Positions 34,410 through 42,230 of a DNA stretch of 64,000 nt are shown piece by piece. Position numbers and translations under genes: made by a program. Where the stretch lies: NCBI RefSeq assembly GCF_041435115.1, contig NZ_CP108046.1, positions 1,116,001 to 1,180,000 on the forward strand. Direction: 5' to 3'. The notes beneath the pieces were generated by a model. The model was not told where the DNA came from. It ran no database searches and saw only the letters and a program-made list of their open reading frames with translations. This DNA comes from Streptomyces sp. NBC_00289 (GTDB lineage Bacteria > Actinomycetota > Actinomycetes > Streptomycetales > Streptomycetaceae). Position 1 is the stretch's first letter. The number at the start of each line of letters is the position of its first letter.

Positions 34410-35005
34410 GATGGCTGACGCTGTACGCGCGCTCGCGGCAAGTGCCCGCCTCGCTCGTCGCGGTGGTGATCAGCGCGGTGGCGGTGTGGGCACTCGCCGG
34501 GGACGGGGGCGAGGGGCCCGGTGACCCGCGGCCGGCCGTGCTCGTCCTCGCTACGGGGGCGATGGCCGCCTCGATCGGTCTCAGCGGGCAGGACGTCGCG
34601 CTGGACCGGACGGCCGCGATCCACTGGGTGCCCCGCAGAGCGGCTCACGTGCTGCTTGCCGCGGCGGTCGTCGCCGCGGTGCTGCTGACCGTGCAGAGCA
34701 TGGGCGAGGACATGGCCACCACCGCGTTCGTCGTCCGGGACAGCGCGGGGCTGATGGGACTGGTCGCCCTGGGCGCGACGTTCTCGGGCGGCCAGTACGC
34801 ATGGACGCCGCCGTTCGCCTGGCTGTCGTTCGCGTTCTTCGCCCCGCCCCCGACGAGTACGCCCATGCGGGTGGCGACCTGGATGCTGCTGCCACCCGGC
34901 ACGGCAGCGGGCACCTGGACGGCGCTGGTCCTCGCGGTCGCCGGCACCGCTGCCTACGCCGTCGCGGGAGCGTCCATATCGCCGACTTTCGGTCGCGTGA
35001 CGTAG
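34406..35005 (+). CDS. second membrane protein of the sigma-factor/ABC operon
   Basis: A 199-residue hydrophobic protein with about five to six helices (ASLVAVVISAVAVWALAG; PAVLVLATGAMAASIGLS; HVLLAAAVVAAVLLTVQS; LMGLVALGATFSGG; TWTALVLAVAGTAAYAVAG). GTG 34406 overlaps the preceding stop by 4 bases. It is probably a second, shorter permease half. The last gene of the operon; no clear hairpin follows. Confidence 0.78.
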   Translation: MRWLTLYARSRQVPASLVAVVISAVAVWALAGDGGEGPGDPRPAVLVLATGAMAASIGLSGQDVALDRTAAIHWVPRRAAHVLLAAAVVAAVLLTVQSMGEDMATTAFVVRDSAGLMGLVALGATFSGGQYAWTPPFAWLSFAFFAPPPTSTPMRVATWMLLPPGTAAGTWTALVLAVAGTAAYAVAGASISPTFGRVT

Positions 35006-35153
35006 CAAATCGCCCTGACGGCTGGGCAGTTGACCTGGCGGGGCCGAGCAAACCGGTCGGCCGGCCGGCCCTTCGGTCGGTGAGCGGGTTGATCCCCGTT
35101 CGGCGACGGCACCTGCGGCTGTCGTTGCCGAGCGGGTGCATAGGATCGCCGGC

Positions 35154-35894
35154 ATGACACTGCGACCTGTCCAGGTGAACATCAAGGCTCTCGATGCCTC
35201 GGCGGTCGGCCGGTTCTGGGCGGAAGCGCTCGGCTGGAGTGCTTACAGCCCGGGTGTGACCACCTACGTCGGACCCGCAGGCGGCCTCGTCTGGCCGGAC
35301 CCGGTCGCCGTCGGCATCGACGTCGTTCCCGTCCCGGAACCCAAGACGACGGCGAAGAACCGTGTGCACCTCGATCTCGCCACCACCTCCGCGGCCCATC
35401 AGGCGGAGTTGGTCGCGCGCCTCCAGGCTCTCGGTGCGACGCCCGCCCACGTGGGCCAGGGCGACGTGCCGTGGACGGTCCTCGCCGACCCGGAAGGCAA
35501 CGAGTTCTGCGTGCTGGAGCCTCGGGAGATGTACCGGGACACCGGGCCGATCGCCGCGGTCGTGGTCGACTGTGCGGATCCGCGGGCCATGGCCCGGTTC
35601 TGGGGCGAGGCGGTGGACTGGACCCTGCACGAGGTGACCGACGATCATGCGGGGTTGCGCTCCGCCAACGGCACGGGGCCGTATCTCGAGTTCCTCCGCA
35701 CGCCGGGCGTGAGGACCGTGCCGGACCGCGTCCATCTTGACCTGCTGCCGTACCCCGGTGACGACAAAGCAGCGGAGGTGGCTCGGCTGCGAGCCCTCGG
35801 CGCCACCGACCTCGACGTCGGCCAGGGCGACGTCCCGTGGACGTGCCTGACGGACCCGGAGGGCCACGAGTTCTGCGTCCTCGCCCCGTCCTGA
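35154..35894 (+). CDS. two-domain VOC (glyoxalase-like) protein
   Basis: A 246-residue protein made of two VOC units of about 120 residues. Unit one runs VQVNIKALDASAVGRFWAEA to WTVLADPEGNEFCVLEP; unit two runs VVVDCADPRAMARFWGEAV to WTCLTDPEGHEFCVLAPS. The two ends are near copies, indicating an internal duplication. ATG 35154 is used; an in-frame upstream start at 35136 lacks a ribosome-binding site. Binding or enzyme function is unknown. Confidence 0.85.
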   Translation: MTLRPVQVNIKALDASAVGRFWAEALGWSAYSPGVTTYVGPAGGLVWPDPVAVGIDVVPVPEPKTTAKNRVHLDLATTSAAHQAELVARLQALGATPAHVGQGDVPWTVLADPEGNEFCVLEPREMYRDTGPIAAVVVDCADPRAMARFWGEAVDWTLHEVTDDHAGLRSANGTGPYLEFLRTPGVRTVPDRVHLDLLPYPGDDKAAEVARLRALGATDLDVGQGDVPWTCLTDPEGHEFCVLAPS

Positions 35895-35996
35895 CGCGGG
35901 CCCTGACGACACACCGCCGTGTCAGGTTTGCGCACCCTCCGGCACATCGCGAAGGGCCTGGGCGGTGGGGCCGTGGCGGCAGGCAAGCCCACCAAT

Positions 35997-36080
35997 CGGA
36001 TAGACCTATCCAATTTTCTGCTACGCTACCAAGCGAACCGGATCACCCTATCCGGATCCCGAAGTGGATAGCCCTATCCG
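35997..36080. promoter_or_regulatory. three CGGATAG-type operators upstream of the first atypical SDR gene
   Basis: Three 16-base near-palindromes with the pattern CGGATAGRCCTATCCG: CGGATAGACCTATCCA at 35997-36012, CGGATCACCCTATCCG at 36039-36054 and TGGATAGCCCTATCCG at 36065-36080. The last ends 11 bases before the GTG start. The same motif occurs three times upstream of the paralogous gene at 52191, next to a divergent TetR gene. Confidence 0.8.
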
Positions 36081-36091
36081 AAGGGACCGCC

Positions 36092-36769
36092 GTGACCAGC
36101 ATCGCCATTGTCGGAGCCGGCCCCCACCTGGGCCTGGCCATCGCCCGCACGTTCGGCTCCCACGGCTTCGACGTCGCCCTGATCTCCCGCAACCGCACCA
36201 GGCTCCACGATCTCGTCGGCACGCTCGCCGCCGAGGACATCACCGCTGCCGCCTTTCCCGCGGACGTACTCGACCGCGAGGCACTCACCCAGGCGCTCAA
36301 GCGCGCCGCCACACATTTCGGCGGGATCGACGTCCTGGAGTACTCCCCGCTGGGCGAGCCGGACTCCACCACCCTGACCACTCCGGCCGACACGGACCCC
36401 TCCCACGTGCAGCAGGAGCTCGAGTTCCAGCTCTACGGAGCCGTCACCGCGACCCGAGCGGTACTGCCGGCGATGCGCGAGGCCGGCACCGGCACTCTGC
36501 TGTTCACCACCAGCGCTCGCTCCGTCGACCCCCAGCCGCCGACCGCCAACATCAACGCCGCCGCCGCGGCTCTGCGCAACTGGGCGATCAACCTGCACAA
36601 GGAGCTGGCCGGCACCGGCACGCAGGCCGCGCACGTCGGCATCGACGCGACGATCGGCACACCCACCTTCTACGGACAGGCACGGGTCACGGCCGACCAG
36701 ATCGCGCGCGTCCACTGGGACCTCCACGCCACCCACCGAGACCAGGCCGAGCACATCTTCAGGGGCTGA
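36092..36769 (+). CDS. atypical short-chain dehydrogenase/reductase, copy 1
   Basis: A 225-residue Rossmann protein. The nucleotide-binding motif is VGAGPHLGLAIA and the following strand holds LISRN. FPADVLDREAL and IDVLEYSPLG follow. The catalytic Tyr-x-x-x-Lys of classical SDRs is missing: the position reads ANINAAAAALRNW. This matches a known actinobacterial SDR subgroup whose chemistry is unclear; binding without classical catalysis is possible. GTG 36092 lies behind AAGGGA. It is a length-identical paralogue of the protein at 52191 and shares its operators. Confidence 0.87.
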   Translation: MTSIAIVGAGPHLGLAIARTFGSHGFDVALISRNRTRLHDLVGTLAAEDITAAAFPADVLDREALTQALKRAATHFGGIDVLEYSPLGEPDSTTLTTPADTDPSHVQQELEFQLYGAVTATRAVLPAMREAGTGTLLFTTSARSVDPQPPTANINAAAAALRNWAINLHKELAGTGTQAAHVGIDATIGTPTFYGQARVTADQIARVHWDLHATHRDQAEHIFRG

Positions 36770-36832
36770 CGCCGCACCGGCCGACCAGCACTCGTCCAAG
36801 TCGTCCCCGCACGCGCCCGCCAAGGAGGCGCC

Positions 36833-37261
36833 ATGACCTACGCGTACGACTCCGAGATCACGCCGCGGCCTTCGGTGCTCCCGAGCGGGCCGCTCACCGA
36901 CGTCGGTGCGGGCCGTCACGACCCGGAGACCCGCATGCAGGTCGACGCCGGCATCACCCGCGTCTTCCATCTGCTCGGAAAGCGCTGGACCGGCCAGATC
37001 GTGTCCGTACTCACCGCGGGACCGGCGTACTTCGCCGACCTGCGCCGCGCGATCCCCGGGATCAGCGAGCGCATGCTCTCCAACCGCCTCGCCGAGCTCG
37101 CCGCCGCAGAGCTGATCGTGCGTGGGGTGGACGGGGGGCCGCCCTTGCGGGTGTCCTACCGGCTGACGCGGGCGGGCACCGCGCTGAAGCCCGCGTTCGA
37201 GGAGCTCGAGCGGTGGGCGCAGACCCATCTGCCGGAGACGGTACGTCCGGCCGGCTGTTGA
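36833..37261 (+). CDS. HxlR-family transcriptional regulator
   Basis: A 142-residue winged-helix regulator. A 45-residue polar N-terminal extension precedes the domain: GITRVFHLLGKRWTGQIVSV, ADLRRAIPGISERMLSNRL, AELAAAELIVRG and YRLTRAGTALKPAFEELERW. The ribosome-binding site AAGGAGG is ideal. It follows the atypical SDR gene by 63 bases on the same strand and may be co-transcribed. HxlR proteins usually respond to aldehydes, quinones or thiol stress. Confidence 0.9.
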   Translation: MTYAYDSEITPRPSVLPSGPLTDVGAGRHDPETRMQVDAGITRVFHLLGKRWTGQIVSVLTAGPAYFADLRRAIPGISERMLSNRLAELAAAELIVRGVDGGPPLRVSYRLTRAGTALKPAFEELERWAQTHLPETVRPAGC

Positions 37262-37263
37262 GA

Positions 37264-37484
37264 CGTCGCGGCTTCACGAAGCCCGTCGCATCACCGCGAT
37301 CGACGCCGTAGAGAATCGTCATGGCGTCGCCGACGCCGAGCCGGCCGATGTGCTGCACCTGCGCGGTAGGCCGATCATCCCCTTCTTCGCCTACTCGCCC
37401 CACGGCGCATCTCCGGTTGGACGGGCTCACCGGTGCCCTGTGACCTTCCAGCGCGCATCGACGCATAGCGCGCTGCCTAGTTGA
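37264..37484 (+). pseudogene. internal fragment of an aldo/keto reductase
   Basis: Directly after the HxlR stop, one plus-strand frame reads HEARRITAIDAVENRHGVAD then LHLRGRPIIPFFAYSPHG. This matches the aldo/keto reductase segment V-x-x-V-Q-N-x-Y-N ... G-I-x-F-I-P-x-F-P-L that precedes the C-terminal third. The frame runs to a stop at 37482-37484 but loses similarity after about 37410. There is no start codon. A second fragment with the family's C-terminus lies at 40008. Confidence 0.6.
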
Positions 37485-37544
37485 GGTGGCCGTCAGCCGT
37501 CGGGTCGTCGGTTCTGAGATCCCGGGCCGTCGGCGCGCGGGTGA

Positions 37545-38105
37545 TCAGCGGGTTTCCGTCAGAGCCGCGTGCGCGGCCCTGAGGATCTCCTCCGAGATCG
37601 GGACGTCCTTGGTGGCGCGGGCCAGGACGAGCGCGCCGAGCATCGTGCACAGCCGGGTGATGCCGTCCTGGTCCTCGGTGGCGAGGAACTCGGCGAAGTC
37701 GCCCACACCCTCGGCGTAGACGCGGTGGGCCTCACGACCGCCGCTCTCACGTGCCATGTCGTGGGCGAGCGCGGCGGCGGGGCAGCCCTCCGCCGCGTTG
37801 TCGCGGTGCTCGACGGAGAGATAGGCGTCGATCAGCGCACGCTGGGCGGCGGTACGCCCGCCGGCGCCCTGTTCCAGTGCGGCCGTCCGGCGCTCGGCGA
37901 GTTCCTCGAAGGCCTGGGCGGTGGCCTCGTCGATGAGCGCCTCCTTTGAGGCGAACTGCTTGTAGAAGCCGCCGTGTGTCAGACCGGCAGCCTTCATCAG
38001 CTCGGCGACGCCGACGTGCGTGCCCTGCTCCCGGAACAGCCGGGAGGCGGTACGCACGACCCGCTCACGGTTCTCCCGCGCCTGCGCCTGTGATACGCGA
38101 CCCAT
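37545..38105 (-). CDS. TetR-family transcriptional regulator
   Basis: A 186-residue regulator. The helix-turn-helix reads RVVRTASRLFREQGTHVGVA, LMKAAGLTHGGFYKQFASKEAL, where GGFYKQF is typical of the NemR/AcnR-like group of TetR proteins. The ligand domain contains a single Cys pair candidate (AAEGCPAAALAHDM; RLCTMLGALVLARA), the C-P-x-x-x-L motif frequent in this group. ATG 38105 follows GGTGG. It diverges from the SDR at 38218; CAATCTA half-sites in the gap and before the reductase at 38993 suggest it controls both. Confidence 0.9.
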   Translation of the reverse strand: MGRVSQAQARENRERVVRTASRLFREQGTHVGVAELMKAAGLTHGGFYKQFASKEALIDEATAQAFEELAERRTAALEQGAGGRTAAQRALIDAYLSVEHRDNAAEGCPAAALAHDMARESGGREAHRVYAEGVGDFAEFLATEDQDGITRLCTMLGALVLARATKDVPISEEILRAAHAALTETR

Positions 38106-38132
38106 CGGCCACCTCCATTTGGATGTCACTTG

Positions 38133-38161
38133 CAATCTATCCTAGACTCTGGTTTAGATTG
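38133..38161. promoter_or_regulatory. CAATCTA inverted repeat in the TetR/SDR divergent promoter
   Basis: CAATCTA at 38133-38139 and TAGATTG at 38155-38161 with a 15-base spacer. The overlapping reverse-strand sequence CACAATCTA recurs before the reductase gene at 38993. Immediately downstream, TGACCGTAAT (38162-38171) is the inverse of the ATTACGGTCA core found at 44860 and 50272. Confidence 0.6.
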
Positions 38162-38217
38162 TGACCGTAATCCAATTGGGGCCCGAACACCATGGCCCCG
38201 CAGCACCGGGAGCAGAC

Positions 38218-38904
38218 ATGGAACTCAAGAACACCGTCGCAGTCGTCACCGGCGCCAACCGGGGCCTCGGCCGCCAACTGGCCACCCAGCTCCTGGAGCG
38301 CGGCGCCAAGGTCTACGCGGCGGCCCGCCGCCCCGAGACCGTCGACCTGGCCGGCGTGACGCCGCTGCGCCTGGACGTGACGGACGAGGAGTCGATCCGC
38401 GCCGCGGCCCGCATCGCGTCGGACGCCACGCTGCTGGTGAACAACGCCGGCATCTCCACCGCCACCCCTCTGATCGCCGGCGGCACGGACGCGGTACGGC
38501 TGGAGATGGAGACGAACTTCTTCGGCCCGCTCGCGGTGACACGGGCCTTCGCCCCGGTCATCGAGGGCAACGGCGGCGGCGCCGTACTCAACGTCCTGTC
38601 CGTGCTCTCCTGGCTCCACCCCGCCGGCCTCGGGGCCTACGCGGCGGCGAAGGCGGCCGCCTGGGCGCTGACCAACGCGGCACGGGAAGAGCTGGCACCC
38701 CGCGGCATCACGGTTTCCGCACTGCACGTCGGATACATGGACACCGACATGGCCGCCGCAATCCCCGCCGACCAGAAGGTCGACCCCGCGGACGTCGCCA
38801 CCCAGGCACTGACCGGCCTCGAGCAGGGACTGCTGGAGATCCTCGCGGACGACACCACCCGGTACGTCAAGCAGAGCCTCTCCGCCGCGCCGAACGCGGA
38901 GTGA
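38218..38904 (+). CDS. classical short-chain dehydrogenase/reductase
   Basis: A 228-residue SDR with the cofactor motif TGANRGLGR, the NNAG motif in LLVNNAGIS, a catalytic Ser in VLSVLSWL and the catalytic pair in YAAAK. All classical residues are present, so it is probably an active NADP(H)-dependent oxidoreductase. VGYMDTDMAA follows the active site. ATG 38218 behind GGGAG is chosen over the upstream GTG 38161. It is a paralogue of the SDR at 45005. Confidence 0.92.
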   Translation: MELKNTVAVVTGANRGLGRQLATQLLERGAKVYAAARRPETVDLAGVTPLRLDVTDEESIRAAARIASDATLLVNNAGISTATPLIAGGTDAVRLEMETNFFGPLAVTRAFAPVIEGNGGGAVLNVLSVLSWLHPAGLGAYAAAKAAAWALTNAAREELAPRGITVSALHVGYMDTDMAAAIPADQKVDPADVATQALTGLEQGLLEILADDTTRYVKQSLSAAPNAE

Positions 38905-38916
38905 TCCGTGTTCCGA

Positions 38917-38947
38917 AAAGGCATAAATTTGCACAATCTATGCCTTT
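38917..38947. promoter_or_regulatory. AAAGGCATA inverted repeat before the MDR reductase gene
   Basis: AAAGGCATA at 38917-38925 and TATGCCTTT at 38939-38947, a perfect 9-base inverted repeat with a 13-base AT-rich spacer, 45 bases before the ATG. Its right arm overlaps CACAATCTA, shared with the operator at 38133-38161. It could also act as a weak terminator for the SDR gene. Confidence 0.55.
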
Positions 38948-38992
38948 GACCTACTGGTCGCAGAGAATTCCCCAGCAGCGACGGAGAGAACA

Positions 38993-40009
38993 ATGAAGGC
39001 CTTCGTGGTCGAGCGCTACGGCGACAAGTCCGGCCTCCGTGCGGGTGAGATGCCGGATCCGCAGGTCGGCGCCGACGATGTCCTGGTCCGCGTCCACGCG
39101 GCGAGCGTCAACCCGCTCGACTACAAGACGCGGGACGGGGAGTTCAAGGCGATCCTCCCCTACCGGGTGCCGTTCATCCTGGGCAACGACCTGTCCGGTG
39201 TCGTGATCAAGGTCGGCGAGGCCGTCACGCGATTCGCCGTGGGCGACGAGGTCTACGCACGTCCGGCCAAGGACCGTATCGGCACGTTCGCGGAGTTCAT
39301 CGCGCTGCACCAGGACGACGTGGCGGTCAAGCCGGCCTCGCTGACCATGGAGGAGGCCGCGTCCCTTCCCCTCGTAGCCCTGACCTCGTGGCAGGCACTG
39401 GTCGAACGGGCGGATGTCCAGCCGGGCCAGAAGGTCCTCATCCACGCGGGTTCCGGCGGCGTCGGCACCATCGCCATCCAGTTGGCGAAGCAGCTGGGTG
39501 CGACCGTGGCCACGACCACGAGCACGGCCAACGTCGACCTGGTGAAGAGCCTGGGCGCGGACGTCGTCGTCGACTACAGGAAGCAGGATTTCGAGACGGT
39601 CCTGCGCGACTACGACGTCGTGCTGGACCCCCTCGGCGGCAAGACTCTCGAGAAGTCGCTCCAGGTGCTCAGGCCCGGCGGCAAGGTCATCAGCATCGCG
39701 GGCCCTCCGGATCCCGATTTCGCCAGGGAGCTGGGGGCGAACCCGGTCATCAAACTGGCGATCAGCGCGCTCAGCTTTCGCACCCGGCGACGTGCCCGAC
39801 GCCGTCATGTGACGTATTCGTTCCTCTTCATGAGCTCCAGCGGGGACCAGCTGCGCGAGCTCGCCGCGCTCGTCGACGCGGGCAGGATCCGACCCGTCGT
39901 CGACCGCGTGTTCCCGTTCGAGTCGACCCCGGAGGCACTGGACTACGCCGAGGAAGGGCGGGCGAAGGCCGGCAAGGTCGTCGTGAGGATGCAGGGCCCG
40001 CGCGCATGA
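38993..40009 (+). CDS. NADP-dependent medium-chain (zinc-independent) oxidoreductase
   Basis: A 338-residue MDR-superfamily protein of the quinone oxidoreductase type. It has MKAFVVERYG, ASVNPLDYKTRDGEFK, LGNDLSGVVIKVGEAV, and the Rossmann motif LIHAGSGGVGTIAIQLAKQLG; the catalytic and structural zinc Cys residues of alcohol dehydrogenases are absent. These enzymes reduce quinones, enones or similar electrophiles with NADPH. It lies 88 bases after the SDR gene and may be co-regulated by the TetR at 37545. Confidence 0.92.
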   Translation: MKAFVVERYGDKSGLRAGEMPDPQVGADDVLVRVHAASVNPLDYKTRDGEFKAILPYRVPFILGNDLSGVVIKVGEAVTRFAVGDEVYARPAKDRIGTFAEFIALHQDDVAVKPASLTMEEAASLPLVALTSWQALVERADVQPGQKVLIHAGSGGVGTIAIQLAKQLGATVATTTSTANVDLVKSLGADVVVDYRKQDFETVLRDYDVVLDPLGGKTLEKSLQVLRPGGKVISIAGPPDPDFARELGANPVIKLAISALSFRTRRRARRRHVTYSFLFMSSSGDQLRELAALVDAGRIRPVVDRVFPFESTPEALDYAEEGRAKAGKVVVRMQGPRA

Positions 40010-40258
40010 GCGCCTCTCGGAACTCGGACCCCGGTTCATCGTCGGCCATGGGCGCGCCGCCCAGACGTCGACCTCGTTCGCGCCGATCATCGGCCCGCGC
40101 AACCTCACCCGGCTCGACGACTACCTGGGCGCCCTGGACGTCCGGCTGACCCCGGAGCAGTTCACCCGTCTGTCCGACGTCAGCGCGGTGCCCCTCGGGG
40201 TCCCCCCGAGGCCGTCGCCCGCGCCCGGGACGCCGTCAGGGGAGGCGACGCCGGTCGC
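40008..40258 (+). pseudogene. C-terminal fragment of an aldo/keto reductase, frameshifted
   Basis: In the frame overlapping the preceding stop, the sequence reads ERLSELGPRFIVGHGRAAQ, then TSTSFAPIIGPRNLTRLDDY, LGALDVRLTPEQFTRLSDVS and AVPLG. This is the end of an aldo/keto reductase (A-P-I-x-G-x-R ... L-x-D-x-L-G-A-L-x-V-x-L-T-x-E-Q). At a run of six C (40202-40207) the frame shifts and continues as PEAVARARDAVRGGDAGR. No start or catalytic Asp/Tyr/Lys remain. It may be the 3' part of the gene whose middle lies at 37264. Confidence 0.65.
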
Positions 40259-40318
40259 GTGCCTGCTGTCGTCATACCGGTGGCCTGACGCTGCGGCCGT
40301 ATCTCCGGCCTGACATCC

Positions 40319-40363
40319 GAGGGCGCGGCACTGCTCCCGTTTAGGAGCCGAGGCCGCGCCCTC
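40319..40363 (-). terminator. hairpin terminator of the lpd gene
   Basis: GAGGGCGCGGC at 40319-40329 pairs with GCCGCGCCCTC at 40353-40363; a nested GCTCC/GGAGC stem lies within the loop. It is 21 bases downstream of the dihydrolipoamide dehydrogenase stop. Confidence 0.72.
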
Positions 40364-40383
40364 TCAGGTCAGGCCTCCCTGTC

Positions 40384-41796
40384 TCACATGTTGATCATGT
40401 GTCCGGCGAGGCCATGGACGGCTTCCTTGACCGCCTCGCCCAGGGTCGGGTGCGCGTGGACGTTGCGGGCCACCTCGTGCACGGTGAGATCCCACTGCTG
40501 GGCCAGGGTCAGTTCGGGCAGCAGTTCGGTGACGTCCGGGCCGATCAGATGGCCGCCGATCAGCTCCCCGTACTTGGCGTCGCTGATGAGCTTCACGAAG
40601 CCGCTCGCGTCGCCCAGTCCGTGTGCCTTGGCGTTCGCGGTGAAGGGGAACTTCGCGACCTTGACGTCGTAGCCCTTCTCCCGGGCCTGGGCCTCGGTGT
40701 AGCCGAAGCTGGCGATCTGGGGCTGGCAGAAGGTGGCGCGCGGGATCATCGCGTAGTCGAGCTCCATGGTCTCCGCGTCCGCGAGGGTCTCGGCGGCGAT
40801 GACGCCCATCGCCTCGGCGGCGTGCGCGAGCATCAGCTTCGCGGTGACGTCGCCGATGGCGTAGATGTGCGGGACGGAGGTACGGCAGCGCCCGTCGACG
40901 TCGATGGCGCCGCGCTCGGTGACCGCCACACCCGTGTTCTCCAGGCCGTAACCGGTCACGTTGGGGGCGAAGCCGATCGCCTGGAGCACCTTGTCGGCTT
41001 CCAGAACCTGCTGGTTGCCGTCCTTGCCGGTGACCGTGACGCGGACCTGCGGGCCGGACTCGTCGATGGACTCCACCCGGGTGGAGGTGAGCACGTCGAT
41101 GCCCAGCTTGCGGTACTGGCGGGCGAGCTCGGCGGAGACCTCGGCGTCCTCCAGGGGTGCCACCCGGTCCAGGAACTCGACGATCGTGACCTTCACACCG
41201 TAGTTGTGCAGGACGTAGGCGAACTCGATGCCGATCGCGCCGGCGCCCGCGATCACGATCGACTCCGGGAGGTCCTCGGCGAGGATCTGCTCCTCGTACG
41301 TCACCACGCGGGAGGTGCGGCGGGTGCCGGGCAGCAGCTTCGGCGTGGCGCCGGTGGCGATGATGCAGTGGTCGAACCCGACCGTCTGTGTCGAGCCGTC
41401 GAAGAGGGCCACGTCGAGCGTGTGCGGGTCACGGAAGGTGCCGCGCCCGCTGATCTCCGTGATCTTGTTCTTCTTCATGAGGTAGTGGACGCCCTTGACC
41501 CGGCCGTCGGCCACCTTGCGGCTGCGGCGGTAGGCCTCGCCGTAGTCGAAGGACACCTTTCCCTCGACCTTGATGCCGAAGGTCTTCGCCTCGCGCGTGA
41601 AGACATCCGCCAGCTCGGCGTTGCGCAGCAGGGCCTTGGTCGGGATGCAGCCGACGTTCAGACAGACGCCGCCCCAGTACTTCTCCTCGACGACCGCGAC
41701 GCTCTTGCCGAGCTGTGCGGCGCGAACGGCGGCGACATATCCGCCGGGGCCCGCTCCGAGGACGACGACGTCGAAGTGCTCGCCCTGCTCATCCAT
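40384..41796 (-). CDS. lpdA: dihydrolipoamide dehydrogenase (E3)
   Basis: A 470-residue flavoprotein disulfide reductase that reoxidises dihydrolipoyl groups of 2-oxoacid dehydrogenase and glycine cleavage complexes with NAD+. FAD-binding motif [20 protein letters not shown], redox disulfide [17 protein letters not shown]-binding [15 protein letters not shown], second FAD motif [14 protein letters not shown] and C-terminal active-site [13 protein letters not shown] are all intact. ATG 41796 lies behind AAAGGAA. It stands alone here, with no E1/E2 genes, and has its own terminator. Confidence 0.95.
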   Translation of the reverse strand: MDEQGEHFDVVVLGAGPGGYVAAVRAAQLGKSVAVVEEKYWGGVCLNVGCIPTKALLRNAELADVFTREAKTFGIKVEGKVSFDYGEAYRRSRKVADGRVKGVHYLMKKNKITEISGRGTFRDPHTLDVALFDGSTQTVGFDHCIIATGATPKLLPGTRRTSRVVTYEEQILAEDLPESIVIAGAGAIGIEFAYVLHNYGVKVTIVEFLDRVAPLEDAEVSAELARQYRKLGIDVLTSTRVESIDESGPQVRVTVTGKDGNQQVLEADKVLQAIGFAPNVTGYGLENTGVAVTERGAIDVDGRCRTSVPHIYAIGDVTAKLMLAHAAEAMGVIAAETLADAETMELDYAMIPRATFCQPQIASFGYTEAQAREKGYDVKVAKFPFTANAKAHGLGDASGFVKLISDAKYGELIGGHLIGPDVTELLPELTLAQQWDLTVHEVARNVHAHPTLGEAVKEAVHGLAGHMINM

Positions 41797-42230
41797 GAAA
41801 GGTTCCTTTCTGATGGGGTGGCCGGCCTCGTACGGGGGCCGACGCACTCCCGGTCCAACAGCTCGTCCATCAGTTCAGCAGCGGCCACGGGAAAGCCATT
41901 CCGCAAGCATGCTCCAACAGTCGCCCATGGACGGTTGTCTCACGCCTTGTCGTCCTCGTGCAGTCCGGGGTCCCGGCGGCCGATGCCGCCGCGTGGACGG
42001 CGGCCCGGACCAGGAGGGGCCCCGTCGTCCCGTCCGCATCGGGCCCGACCGGTGGGCCGATGCGAGGCTCTGATGTAGGACTGGCGGCGGACGCCGACGC
42101 ACGGCGGCCGGAGACCTGAACGGGGCTCGCGGACGGCGCCGTACAGCGACCGGAGGCGGCAGACGCACGGCGGGCCGCCTCCGCCCCGACCCTGGTCGCC
42201 GTGGCCACGCCGGGGCGCCAGGTGGGGTCG
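41797..42230. other. intergenic region upstream of lpdA
   Basis: About 430 bases of very GC-rich sequence without a convincing gene; frames are Arg/Ala/Pro-rich shadows. The lpdA promoter should be within the first 150 bases. Confidence 0.4.

Noticed and set aside
40399..42078. Long plus-strand frame opposite lpdA
   Set aside because: The minus strand has an intact dihydrolipoamide dehydrogenase with all active-site motifs. The opposite frame is Asp/Gly/His-rich shadow.
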